From: Clostridia bacterium
Lineage (GTDB): Bacteria > Bacillota > Clostridia > Oscillospirales > CAG-272
Assembly: GCA_017547755.1 (NCBI GenBank)
Contig: JAFYOX010000108.1
Coordinates: 1 to 60,191, forward strand
Direction of reading: 5' to 3'
Length of the DNA stretch: 60,191 nt
Both the position numbers and the translations under genes were made by a program. Shown piece by piece: positions 8,440-17,600 of the stretch. The notes beneath the pieces are model-generated. The model made no database searches. It saw only the letters and a list, made by a program, of their open reading frames with translations, and was not told the origin of the DNA. The first letter of the stretch is position 1; each line of letters begins with the position of its first letter.

Positions 8440-9612
8440 ATGAATGAACCGAGGGATTTTCTGGTACCGGATTATTTCAAGCACTTTTCCTGCAAAATGG
8501 GGGACTGCCGCAGCGCCTGCTGTCAGGGATGGCCGATCACCATTACGATGAAAAATTACTTCACGCTTCTCGGCATGGAGTGCGGTCAGGAACTGCGTGA
8601 CCGTCTCGACCGCAGCATGTATCTGGTCGATCGTCCGAACGAAGATGAATACGCGCGTTTTTCGATGCGCTGGGACGGCGAATGCGCGCTCCGTCTGCCG
8701 GACGGACGCTGCAGTCTTCATGCGGAGCTGGGACCGGAGATCCTGTCCGATGTATGTGACCTGTATCCGCGCGGGATCCGGACGATCCCGACGACGGAAT
8801 GCTCCTGTGCGGGAAGCTGTGAAGCGGTTCTCGAACTGCTGATCCGTCAGAAGGAACCGATCACCTTTGCCAGAGAAACGTATGCGCTCCGTATGCCGCG
8901 TGCGGAAAAGCGTCTGGCAAAATTCGAAACGCTCGGCCGGGAAACGGAGATCCGTCTGTGGTTCATCCGGATCATGCAGGACCGTACCCTGCCTCTCCCG
9001 CTCCGTTTCGGAAAACTGGGCGACAGCATTTACCGGATGGACGCCGCTCTGCAGAAAAAGGACGCGGAAGAAGCGGAACGTCTTCTCGCAAACGGCATCG
9101 TCTGGGAAAATCCGGCGAATGCGGGAGAAACGGATGCCGGACATCTCCGGTACGGTCTCCGGATCATGGAAGAAATGGTGGATCAGCTCGACGGACGGAG
9201 CGACAGTATCCGCGATCTCGGCGAAGAAGCGCTGGCGTATTTCGGAAACGGCGAAGATGCTCCGGAAAAATACCGCGCTGCCTGCGAACATTTTGAATCC
9301 GTCTTCCCGGACTGGGAGATCTTCTTCGAACATATGCTCGTCAATCATATGTTTTTCTCGCAGTTCCCGTACCAGGACCGTCCGGAAAAACTCATGGAAG
9401 AATTCACCGCGCTCTGCGCCGTCTATGCTCTTCTGCGCTTCCTGACTGTCGGCTGTATGGCGGAAAAAACGGACGAAGCGGCCCTGATCGATATCTGCGC
9501 CGCGCTGTTCCGTCTGGTGGAACATACGGAATTCGACCGGCTTGCCTCCCGTCTTCTCCGGAACCTTGGTTGTTCCTCTCCGGAAGATGTACGGAAGATC
9601 ATCGAACTGTAA
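8440..9612 (+). CDS. FliB-family (flagellin lysine-N-methylase-like) cysteine-rich protein
   Basis: The 390-residue protein carries the Cys pattern of FliB. The N terminus has CKMGDCRSACCQGW (Cys18, 23, 27, 28), then GECALRLPDGRCSLH and LSDVCDLYPRG, then CSCAGSC. FliB methylates flagellin lysines in Salmonella, and its Cys motifs are thought to bind an iron-sulfur cluster, as in related radical or cluster-binding proteins. No flagellar gene is present in this window, so the target here may be another surface protein. It has its own promoter and a shared terminator, and it is not in an operon. The start is supported by AAGGAG 13 bases upstream. Family call firm, substrate unknown. Confidence 0.8.
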   Translation: MNEPRDFLVPDYFKHFSCKMGDCRSACCQGWPITITMKNYFTLLGMECGQELRDRLDRSMYLVDRPNEDEYARFSMRWDGECALRLPDGRCSLHAELGPEILSDVCDLYPRGIRTIPTTECSCAGSCEAVLELLIRQKEPITFARETYALRMPRAEKRLAKFETLGRETEIRLWFIRIMQDRTLPLPLRFGKLGDSIYRMDAALQKKDAEEAERLLANGIVWENPANAGETDAGHLRYGLRIMEEMVDQLDGRSDSIRDLGEEALAYFGNGEDAPEKYRAACEHFESVFPDWEIFFEHMLVNHMFFSQFPYQDRPEKLMEEFTALCAVYALLRFLTVGCMAEKTDEAALIDICAALFRLVEHTEFDRLASRLLRNLGCSSPEDVRKIIEL

Positions 9613-9616
9613 TACG

Positions 9617-9647
9617 AAAAAAACTGCCCTCCGGGGGCAGTTTTTTT
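9617..9647. terminator. Bidirectional terminator
   Basis: Stem CTGCCC (9624-9629) / GGGCAG (9635-9640) is flanked by seven A and seven T. It is used by the converging FliB-like and Gfo/Idh genes. Confidence 0.85.
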
Positions 9648-9660
9648 ATAGGAATATGGA

Positions 9661-10776
9661 TTACAGAGCCAGATTCGGGATTTCGAGTGCCTTGGATTCG
9701 GAGAGGGCTTCGATCTCGTCGGCGGTGACTTCGCGGCCGAGACGTTCGGAGAAGTAAATGCCTTCCTGAACTCGCTGGGTCTCGAGCGCGATCTTTGCGG
9801 TCGGCAGGAGATCACACTTGCCGAGCAGGGCGTGTACCCAGTGCTGCTGGGAATTGTCATAATGCGCGCCGTCGGCGTAGACGGTGTGATCGAGATAGTC
9901 CATTTCGGAGAGGTCGACGGTCGTGTCGGTTTCGACGTTGTACTTTCTCGAATGGATGGTCAGCGGACTGAGGGACATACCGGCTTCGGAGCCGCAGATG
10001 ACCGAGGACGGGAACGGCTTGCCGTGGATCGCCCAGGATTCGAGGATGTCCATCGAGAGTCCGCCCTTGTAGGTCGCAAGACCCACGCCGAGTTCTTCGA
10101 CGTTGTATCCGCTGATCGCACGTCTTCCTTCGTCCATGGCAACTTCCGCGTAGGTGTGGCCGCAGACGCGTTCGAGTTCCGGAATGCTGGTCAGATAGAG
10201 CAGCTGCGAGATGTGGTAAACGCCCATGTCAAACAGCGCACCGCCGCCGGAGGTCTTTGTGTTGACGAATTCCTTGGCCGCGTAGCCGTCGACATACGGT
10301 CTGCCGCGGCGGCGGAAGCCGTAGGAACGCATATGGTAGATGTGACCGAGATCCCCCGCGTCGATGAATCTCTTCGCGCACTTGGTTTCGAGGGTATACA
10401 GGAATGTAAGCTGGATGTGGAGCTTCTGTCCGGTTTCCTGCATTACCTGATACATCCGGCGTGCGTCATAGAACGAACCTGCCATCGGCTTTTCGCAGTA
10501 GCAGTGACGTCCGGACTGCATGACGGCGATGGAAACGGGCGCGTGCATATTGTTGTGCAGGCAGACGTCGACCGCATCGATGTCCGGCTCCTGAAGGAGC
10601 TTTCCGATATGGGTGAAGCGGCGTTTGATCCCGTACTTGTCGCCGATGTAGTTCAGGCGTTCTTCGTTGATGTCGCAGATAGCGACGACTTCGGCTTCGG
10701 GAATGCTCTGATAGGTCGCAAGGTGCGCTTCCCCGATGATACCGTTTCCGATCACGGCGATTCTTACTTTATCCAT
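9661..10776 (-). CDS. Gfo/Idh/MocA-family NAD(P)-dependent sugar dehydrogenase
   Basis: The 371-residue protein starts with the Rossmann motif VRIAVIGNGIIGEAH, followed by AICDINEE at the ribose-binding strand. It has the catalytic-site motif CEKPMAGS, where the Lys of EKP is conserved. The C-terminal domain has GGGALFDMGVYHI with the usual Asp and His. Such enzymes oxidise inositols, glucose derivatives or glycosides at a ring carbon. It is the last of four genes (acetyltransferase, MBL hydrolase, sugar isomerase, dehydrogenase) spaced 31-42 bases apart, a layout fitting inositol or keto-sugar catabolism. GAAAGGAG precedes the start. The substrate cannot be read from sequence. Confidence 0.85.
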   Translation of the reverse strand: MDKVRIAVIGNGIIGEAHLATYQSIPEAEVVAICDINEERLNYIGDKYGIKRRFTHIGKLLQEPDIDAVDVCLHNNMHAPVSIAVMQSGRHCYCEKPMAGSFYDARRMYQVMQETGQKLHIQLTFLYTLETKCAKRFIDAGDLGHIYHMRSYGFRRRGRPYVDGYAAKEFVNTKTSGGGALFDMGVYHISQLLYLTSIPELERVCGHTYAEVAMDEGRRAISGYNVEELGVGLATYKGGLSMDILESWAIHGKPFPSSVICGSEAGMSLSPLTIHSRKYNVETDTTVDLSEMDYLDHTVYADGAHYDNSQQHWVHALLGKCDLLPTAKIALETQRVQEGIYFSERLGREVTADEIEALSESKALEIPNLAL

Positions 10777-10812
10777 GGATGCTCTCCTTTCTGTCTGTTC
10801 GTATGGCGTTGA

Positions 10813-11637
10813 TTATTCGTAAATTCCGTTGAAATAGGACGGCTTTGCGGGCGTATCCCAGCCTTCCGCGTTCAGTTCGGCGATCAGACCGCGGACGGTC
10901 GCGATCTGCCATTCCACACGTTCGCATTCAAGCGCACCGGAATGATGTTCCGCGCTGTAGACGCCCTCGTAATTTGCGTTCGCGAGGCGGCGGATGACGT
11001 CCTTTGCATACGGCATGGAATTTGCGTGGATGTGCGTGTGCATCGCGTAGGAAATCGCGAGTTCTTCACCGGCTTCCACGTCGTCGTAGAAGTTACGGAA
11101 GTGGTACAGATGACCGTATGCGGGACTGTCCACGGCATCCTTGACTTTCTTCAGGTATTCCGGCACACGGTCCCAGCCCCAGTGGTTTTCCGGACCGATC
11201 TTCATGCCGAGGTCATAGCAGATCGTGCAGTATTCGCGGTAGGTGTTTACGATGTATTCGAACGCTTCGTCGGGCATCGTGTGTCCTTCGGTGCCGCCGA
11301 AGTCGATGCGGATGGTCTTCGCGCCGAGCTTGGAAGCGGCTTTGATGTACTCGAGCATCTGCTTCCTGTGGGCGTCGCGTGCTTCTGCGGTGTCCATCCA
11401 GACGTGCGGGCCGTCCACGCAGAGGTTGGCGAGGGTCAGGTTCTTGCGGTCGAGTTCGGCGCGGACTTTGGTGATGAATTCATCGTCGAGGGTCGGAAGG
11501 AATCCGGTCCAGATGTCGGCGTAATCGACGCCGTAGCGGTAGCGGAGCATATTCAGATAATTGAATACGTCGCATTTTCCTTCGCCGAGAAGTCCGTGGA
11601 ACGAGTAGGAGGCAATGGCGGTTTTCAGGTTCGGCAT
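10813..11637 (-). CDS. Sugar phosphate isomerase/epimerase-like TIM barrel
   Basis: The 274-residue protein fits the xylose-isomerase-like/AP endonuclease 2 superfamily that includes IolE, IolI and keto-sugar epimerases. Metal-ligand regions are visible as IRIDFGGTEGH, GPENHWGWD and HTHIHAN, with YSAEHHSG near the end. The active site normally binds Mn or Zn through Glu, Asp, His and Glu. The pairing with a Gfo/Idh dehydrogenase directly downstream is the classic arrangement in which a keto intermediate made by the dehydrogenase is isomerised. AAAGGAAAAAACT before the ATG serves as ribosome site. The exact substrate is unknown. Confidence 0.8.
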   Translation of the reverse strand: MPNLKTAIASYSFHGLLGEGKCDVFNYLNMLRYRYGVDYADIWTGFLPTLDDEFITKVRAELDRKNLTLANLCVDGPHVWMDTAEARDAHRKQMLEYIKAASKLGAKTIRIDFGGTEGHTMPDEAFEYIVNTYREYCTICYDLGMKIGPENHWGWDRVPEYLKKVKDAVDSPAYGHLYHFRNFYDDVEAGEELAISYAMHTHIHANSMPYAKDVIRRLANANYEGVYSAEHHSGALECERVEWQIATVRGLIAELNAEGWDTPAKPSYFNGIYE

Positions 11638-11679
11638 AGTTTTTTCCTTTCTTTGATGTGATTTTTATTTCAGAATTGC

Positions 11680-12390
11680 TTATTTCAGAACAACTTCGGA
11701 GTTTTCCACAAGAACCTCATACTGGCAGTCAAATTCCGGCAGGAAAACTTCGTTTTCCGCAAATTCACAGGTGAATTTCGCGGGATCTTCCATATTGGAT
11801 GCGAACATATCGAAGTGGTCGGGGATGTTCAGACGTGCGCCGATCTTTTTCGCGGTGATGACGGCTTCGCCGACGTTCATGTTGCCCATCCGTCCGTTGA
11901 TGCAGATGCAGGTGATGTCGGGTTTGTACTGCGCGATGTCAAACAGCTTTTCGTCGTACAGGGTGTCGCCGCTGATGTAAAGACGGATGCCGTCGGCCTC
12001 AAGGATCACGCCGAACGCCTCGCAGGTATGCAGCGCATATACGATCGTGACGCGGACTGCGCCGACGTCAAACGTGTCACCCGGACGTACGGCACGGTGA
12101 TTGGGGCGTGCGAGTTTGTCAAGGGTCTCACAGCCTTCGTACGTGGTCACGAAAAAGGTGTCGGCGGGCATATCGGGAACCGCGCCGGTGTCGAGGTGGT
12201 CGAGATGATCGTGCGTGCAGATGACCGCGTCGCTCTTCACGTCAGCGGGTTCGATCGTCACGGGACGCTGACGCGGACAAGTGCCGTCCCGGTTCACCGC
12301 GTCGGAAAGGTAGGGGTCAACGAGGATTTCGGTCGTTTCCGCATTGTCGCGGACGAGAAATCCGCCCTGACCGAGCCATCGGATCTTCAT
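11680..12390 (-). CDS. UlaG-like metallo-beta-lactamase-fold hydrolase
   Basis: The 236-residue protein has the metal-binding motif THDHLDHLD, a downstream HTCEAFG, the Asp-bearing SGDTLYDE and a final IPDHFDMFA His. This is the order seen in the L-ascorbate-6-phosphate lactonase (UlaG) subgroup of the superfamily. A lactonase acting on a sugar lactone would follow naturally after the Gfo/Idh dehydrogenase in the same operon, which would produce such a lactone; this link is inferred. It begins after GGAGGTATCCCC and lies 31 bases after the acetyltransferase gene. The protein is cytoplasmic. Other roles of the fold cannot be excluded. Confidence 0.75.
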   Translation of the reverse strand: MKIRWLGQGGFLVRDNAETTEILVDPYLSDAVNRDGTCPRQRPVTIEPADVKSDAVICTHDHLDHLDTGAVPDMPADTFFVTTYEGCETLDKLARPNHRAVRPGDTFDVGAVRVTIVYALHTCEAFGVILEADGIRLYISGDTLYDEKLFDIAQYKPDITCICINGRMGNMNVGEAVITAKKIGARLNIPDHFDMFASNMEDPAKFTCEFAENEVFLPEFDCQYEVLVENSEVVLK

Positions 12391-12421
12391 GGGGATACCT
12401 CCGTTGATATTTTTTTCGGAT

Positions 12422-12895
12422 TTACGGATGATCGCCGGAATCGTTCCGCCGTTTCATGCGGATGAGATATTCCGTCGTGTCGTCTTCAAAGATTTTTTCA
12501 CCGGTCGCACGGAAGCCGTGACGCTCGTAAAACCGGATGCCGCGCACATTTTTTTCAAGCGCCCACAAAACGTCCGCGTGATGCACTTCCACGGCAAATT
12601 TCAGCAGAGCGGCACCGATGCCGCGGTTCTGGAAACAGGGATCGACGAAAAGTTTGGAGATCTCCGTCCCGTCGAGAACGATCAGTCCGCGCACCACGTC
12701 GTCGTCGTAAACGAAGGTACGTGCGAGAAGCGCGGGATCGGAACGGAACTCTTCCGCCATCGGGACGACCTGAAGCTCCCCGAAGGAATAGTCGTCGTTT
12801 TGGAAAATAGGGTAGAAATTCAGCCGGTTGTTGAACACGAGAATTTCCGCGATGCGGGAAACGTCGCGTTCTTCCGCCGTGCGGATGGGATTCAC
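12422..12895 (-). CDS. GNAT-family N-acetyltransferase, GTG start
   Basis: The 157-residue GNAT protein begins VNPIRTAEERDVSRIAEIL and has the acetyl-CoA binding region LFVDPCFQNRGIGAALLKF, with the Q/RxxGxG/A motif. A FYERHGFRATGE segment follows, typical of the last GNAT motif. I chose GTG at 12895 because GGAAGGAGGTC stands 7 bases upstream and the domain starts right there; the ATG at 12931 lies at or before the ribosome site. It is the first gene of the four-gene sugar operon, with a promoter at 12955-12983 that crosses the promoter of the divergent phosphatase gene. The acetyl acceptor is unknown. Confidence 0.75.
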   Translation of the reverse strand: MNPIRTAEERDVSRIAEILVFNNRLNFYPIFQNDDYSFGELQVVPMAEEFRSDPALLARTFVYDDDVVRGLIVLDGTEISKLFVDPCFQNRGIGAALLKFAVEVHHADVLWALEKNVRGIRFYERHGFRATGEKIFEDDTTEYLIRMKRRNDSGDHP

Positions 12896-12919
12896 GGAGA
12901 GAGACCTCCTTCCACAGAC

Positions 12920-12948
12920 TTGACTTTGCACCGGAAATGCGGTATGAT
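12920..12948 (+). promoter_or_regulatory. Promoter of the LMW phosphatase gene
   Basis: TTGACT (12920-12925), a 17-base spacer and TATGAT (12943-12948). Its -35 box lies downstream of the start point of the divergent minus-strand promoter, so the two overlap. Confidence 0.7.
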
Positions 12949-12954
12949 ACCTCT

Positions 12955-12983
12955 ATTATATTTCATTTTTTCACGAATTGCAA
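12955..12983 (-). promoter_or_regulatory. Promoter of the acetyltransferase-MBL-isomerase-dehydrogenase operon
   Basis: Minus strand: TTGCAA (12983-12978), a 17-base spacer and TATAAT (12960-12955). The -10 boxes of this and the plus-strand promoter are only 6 bases apart, so polymerase binding at one should block the other. Confidence 0.7.
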
Positions 12984-12996
12984 GGGGAAAAATCGT

Positions 12997-13470
12997 ATGA
13001 TCCATATCCTGTTTGTCTGCCACGGCAACATCTGCCGCAGTCCGATGGCGGAATTTATCTTCAAAAATATGCTGGAAGCGCGCGGACTTTCGCATGCCTT
13101 CACGGTCGCGTCCGCCGCAACGAGTACGGAAGAAATTTACAACGGCCGCGGGAATCCCGTCTATCCTCCGGCGGTGCGCGAACTGGCGAAGCACGGCATT
13201 TCCGCCGCCGGAAAGACCGCCGTTCAGCTGCAGAAGAGCGATTACGCGAAGTACGACCTCCTCATCGGCATGGACAGCGCGAATATCCGCAATATGCACC
13301 GGATGCTGGGCGGAGATCCGGAGGGGAAGATCCATAAGCTCATGGATTACACAAACCGTCCGGGAGACGTTGCCGATCCGTGGTACAGCGACCGCTTCGA
13401 CATTGCCTACCGCGACATCGAAGAGGGATGCGCGGCACTTCTCAATCGGGTGACAGCAAAAATGATATAA
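12997..13470 (+). CDS. Low-molecular-weight protein-tyrosine phosphatase
   Basis: The 157-residue protein has the full LMW-PTP signature at its N terminus, FVCHGNICRSPMAE. Cys8 is the nucleophile and Arg14 binds phosphate (CX5R). The general-acid loop DVADPWY is near the C terminus. In Firmicutes such phosphatases often act on tyrosine-phosphorylated proteins or arginine-phosphorylated proteins (YwlE type); the residue after the first Gly-Asn is Ile rather than the Thr usual in YwlE, so a tyrosine phosphatase is favoured, weakly. I chose ATG 12997, which follows AAGGGGAAAAATCGT, because the signature must be at the extreme N terminus. It is divergent from the sugar operon. Confidence 0.88.
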   Translation: MIHILFVCHGNICRSPMAEFIFKNMLEARGLSHAFTVASAATSTEEIYNGRGNPVYPPAVRELAKHGISAAGKTAVQLQKSDYAKYDLLIGMDSANIRNMHRMLGGDPEGKIHKLMDYTNRPGDVADPWYSDRFDIAYRDIEEGCAALLNRVTAKMI

Positions 13471-13490
13471 CCGGTTATCGGGAAAATTGC

Positions 13491-13519
13491 TTGACATTTT
13501 TTGCGGGATACGGTAAAAT
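13491..13519 (+). promoter_or_regulatory. Promoter of the GH172-GH38 operon
   Basis: A perfect TTGACA (13491-13496), a 17-base spacer and TAAAAT (13514-13519), about 54 bases before the start codon of the GH172 gene. Confidence 0.75.
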
Positions 13520-13572
13520 AATAAATAAAAGTGTTCCGTTTTATTTTAAAAATTACGGAAAGGAAGAAAACT

Positions 13573-14598
13573 ATGGCTCTGTATCGTTTACCCGAACGGG
13601 AAACTTTCGGTTTTTCCGCCGAAAACCCCACCGGTACCCGTAACGGTGGTACCCGCGGCGGTGACTGCGAAAAGCTCAGCGCCTTTCTGCGGATCCCGTC
13701 CGGCGAGACCGTGACGCTTGCCGATACCGACGGTCCCGGCATGATCACGCACATCTGGTTCACCGGCTACATCGGACATTCCTTCATCCTGCGGATGTAC
13801 TGGGACAACGAGGAATTTCCGTCGGTCGAAGCGCCGGTTTCCGCGTTTTTCGGCTGTGCGTACGATGAAAACTTCAAGGATATCGAAGGAAAATACGCCG
13901 TGCTCAATTCCGCGATGATGCTTGTCGCACCGGGCCGCGGCTACAACTGCTATTTTGAAATGCCCTTCCGGAAGCACTGCCGCATCACCATGGAAAACCG
14001 CGGCGCGAATACGGAAACGCTGTACTATATGATCTCCGGCTGGCACGGAGAAACCGAACCCGACGCGGGGTATTTCCATGCCGTCTACCGGCAGGAACAT
14101 CCGGTCGTAAAGGGACGTTCGTACACCGTTGTTAACGGGATCCGCGGACGCGGTGCGTTCGTCGGGATGACGCTTGCTTCCGGCATGAACGGACACAATA
14201 CCTGCTGGGTCGAAGGGGAAGCGAAAATGTACATCGACGGCGACACGTACCCGACGATGAACTACACCGGCACCGAAGACTATTTCTGCGGCTCGTATGC
14301 CTTCGGAAACGACATTCTTCTGAACAAATACCAGATGTTTTCCGGGCTGTACGCCGGACTTTACGCGATTTACGGCGACACCTCCGAGATGTACAACCAT
14401 CAGAAACGCTTCCTTCTCTACCGCTGGCACGTGAAGGATCCGGTATACTTTAAGGAAAGCTTCACCATGAAGCTCGACAACCTCGGCTGGACCGGACCGC
14501 GTTACGATGACTACACCACCGTGGCGTACTACTACCTCGACCGGCCGTCCCCGCTTCCGCATGAACTGCCGGAAGACCGGGAACTGATCATGAAATAA
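13573..14598 (+). CDS. DUF2961/GH172-family glycoside hydrolase
   Basis: The 341-residue protein matches DUF2961, which is now GH172 and includes difructose-anhydride and arabinan/fructofuranoside enzymes. Landmarks are DGPGMITHIWFTG, LRMYWDN, FGCAYDENF, GRGYNCYFEMPF, a glycan-facing YTGTEDYFCGSYAFG and HVKDPVYFKESF; these are the conserved blocks of the family. The two acidic residues of TGTEDYF are likely catalytic. No signal peptide is seen. GAAAGGAAG precedes ATG 13573, and a strong promoter lies upstream. It is followed after 26 bases by the GH38 mannosidase gene, so the pair probably removes side chains from one glycan. Family firm, linkage specificity unknown. Confidence 0.82.
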   Translation: MALYRLPERETFGFSAENPTGTRNGGTRGGDCEKLSAFLRIPSGETVTLADTDGPGMITHIWFTGYIGHSFILRMYWDNEEFPSVEAPVSAFFGCAYDENFKDIEGKYAVLNSAMMLVAPGRGYNCYFEMPFRKHCRITMENRGANTETLYYMISGWHGETEPDAGYFHAVYRQEHPVVKGRSYTVVNGIRGRGAFVGMTLASGMNGHNTCWVEGEAKMYIDGDTYPTMNYTGTEDYFCGSYAFGNDILLNKYQMFSGLYAGLYAIYGDTSEMYNHQKRFLLYRWHVKDPVYFKESFTMKLDNLGWTGPRYDDYTTVAYYYLDRPSPLPHELPEDRELIMK

Positions 14599-14624
14599 AA
14601 AAATTTATATACAGGAGACACATT

Positions 14625-17600
14625 ATGACGACACCCGAAAAGAAGAAAAAGCTTTATACCGTCGCCAATGCCCATCTGGATACCCAGTGGAACTGGACCA
14701 TCCAGGATACCATCCGCGACTGTGTGAAGAGCACTCTCGAAAAGAACTTTGCGCTGTTTGAAAAGTATCCGCACTACCGCATGAACTTTGAAGGCGCATT
14801 CCGCTACAAGCTTGCGAAGGAATACTATCCCGATCTTTACGAACGCCTCAAGGGCTACATCGCCGAAGGCCGCTGGAACGTTGCCGGCTCCACCTGGGAC
14901 GCGATGGATGCAAACGTACCGTCTTCCGAAGCCCTGATGCGTCAGGTCCTCTACGGAAACGGCTTCTTCGAAAAGGAATTCGGCAAGAAGAGCACCGACA
15001 TCTTCCTTGCAGACTGCTTCGGCTTCAACTATGCGCTTCCGTCCGTTGAAGCGCACATGGGACTGAACGGCTTCCATACCCAGAAGCTCGTCTGGGGTGT
15101 CGGCAGCCCGATCTATGAAGAAGACGGCACCGTTTCCAAGCCGATGCCGGTCCGCGGCAAGCCGCGCATGGACCTCGGCCGCTGGGTCGGTCCCGACGGC
15201 AACGGTGTTGCGGCATCCTTCCTTGAAGGCGACTACACCTACAACTTTGACCGTGACAACGACGAACGTCCGGTCGGTCAGAGAGAAGAATACCTCAAGG
15301 CGATCGACCGCAACGAACAGTTCACCGGTCACGCCGTCCGCTCCATGTACTACGGTACCGGCGACTACGGCGGATCCTGCAAGGAAATCTCCGCGAAGAT
15401 GGTCAACGATGCGGTTCTCGCAAACGGTAATCCCGATGCGCTCTACGAAGTTATCTCCGCTTCCACCGACCAGATCTTCAACGAACTCACCGAAGAAGAA
15501 CGTGCGGCACTTCCGACCTACGACGGCGAACTTCTCATCCCGCACGGCTCCGGCGCACTGACTTCCCACACCATCAACAAGAGATGGAACCGCAAGAACG
15601 AGCTCCTCGGCGACTCCGCGGAACGTGCGGCGATCATCGCAGGCTGGCTCGGCGCATCCGAATATCCGGCAGAACGCCTCCTCACCGCATGGCAGACCTT
15701 CCTGTGGCATCAGTTCCACGATGACCTCCCGGGTACTTCCATCGCGGCGGCTTACGTATTCTCCTACAACGACTATGTCATCGCGCTCAATATGTTCGCG
15801 GCAGAACTCGAAAATGCGGTCGGCGGTATCGTTCGTACCCTCGACACCAATGTCGAAGGCACTCCCGTTGTGGTCTACAACCCCGTTTCCTGCGAACGCA
15901 ATGACATCGTTTCCGCGGAACTTGACATCAAGGCTCCGTTCGTACGTGTATTCGACGGTCTCGGCAACGAAGTTCCCGCACAGATCTCCGTTGTAAACGG
16001 CAAGAAGCTCGTGAAGTTCCTTGCAAAGGTGGCTCCCGTCAGCTGCACCGTATATGATGTCCGCGAAAGCGACGTTCCCTGCGCACTGGCTTCCAATATT
16101 TCCGTAAACGGCAAGGTCCTCGAAAACCAGCGCTACATCGTTACCATCGATGACAACGGCGACATCGCCAGCGTGATCGACAAGGCAAACGACAATATGG
16201 AACTCTTCAAGGCTCCCGCACAGCTCGAAATCGGTCCCGACACCAGCGCAAACTGGCCGTCCTGGGAACTTGTATGGACCGACTCTCTCGAAACTCCCGC
16301 GATCGTCGGCGGTACTCCCGAAATCGAGATCGTTGAAAACGGTCCCGCAGTCGTTTCCCTCAAGGTTAAGCGTACCTTCGAAGGCTCCACCTTCGAACAG
16401 ATCATCTCCCTCTGGGACGGCGGTCAGCGCGTGGATGTTGCGAACACCGTGGAATGGTACCAGAGAAAGTCCAACCTCCGTGCGGCGTTCCATATGAACG
16501 TATCCAACCCGAAGGCGACCTTCGACCTCGGTCTCGGCGCGATCGAATCCGGCAACACCGACAGCTTCCCCTACTACCAGCACGTAGCTCATCAGTGGGC
16601 GGACCTCACCGCGGAAGACGGTTCCTACGGTATCTCCATCCTCAACGACTGCAAGTACGGTATGGACAAGCCGAACAACGATACCCTCCGTCTCACCCTC
16701 ATCCATACGCCTGCGTTCCCGTTCTCTCAGGAATCCGGTCAGGACTGGCAGGATATGGGTCTCAATATCTTCACTTACTCCATCGTCGGCCACAAGGGCT
16801 TCCGCGACGACACCGCCAAGGAAGCGGCAGAACTCAACCAGCCCATGGTTCCGTTCACCGCACCGAAGCACGACGGTACCGGCAAGGCGATCTCCTTCGT
16901 TTCCGTCAATGACGAACACGTTATCATCCGCTGCGTGAAGAAGGAAGAAAAGGGCGGCCGCATCATCGTCCGTGTACAGGAAACCTCCGGCAAGGGTGCC
17001 GAAAACGTCAGGATCAAGTTTGTTTCCGACATCGTTTCCGCAGTGGAAACCAACGGTTACGAAGACGAGATCGGCGCGGCATGCTTCTCCGGCGACGAAA
17101 TCACCTGCACGCTCACTCCCTATGCGGTCAAGACCTTCGCTCTTACCCTTGCGTGCGGCAAGAAGGCAGACCTCGCGGCACAGGCTCCCGTTGTTCTTCC
17201 GTACAACAAGCGCGTGACCACCTGTAACTGCGACCGCACCGCCGGTGAATTCGCGGAAGGCATTTCCATTCCGTCCGAACTCTATAACGAAGTTGTGGTT
17301 TCCGGCGGCGTGAAGTTCCAGCTTGCTCCCGCAAACGAAGAAAATGCGGTTGTCTGCGCAGGTCAGACCCTGACCGTTCCTTCCGGATGCGACCGTCTCT
17401 ATCTCCTTGCGGCTTCCGCAAACGGCGACAAGACCGTGACGGTTCGCATCGCTGGAAGCGATGATGTTGACGGCAAGCCGGTCGAACTCGGCGTACAGGA
17501 CTACAAGGCAAACGTCGGTTCCTGGACGATGATGGTTAACGGCGCACCGTGCCTCATCAAGCGCGACGAAATCGCCGTCAACTATACGCATACCCACAAC

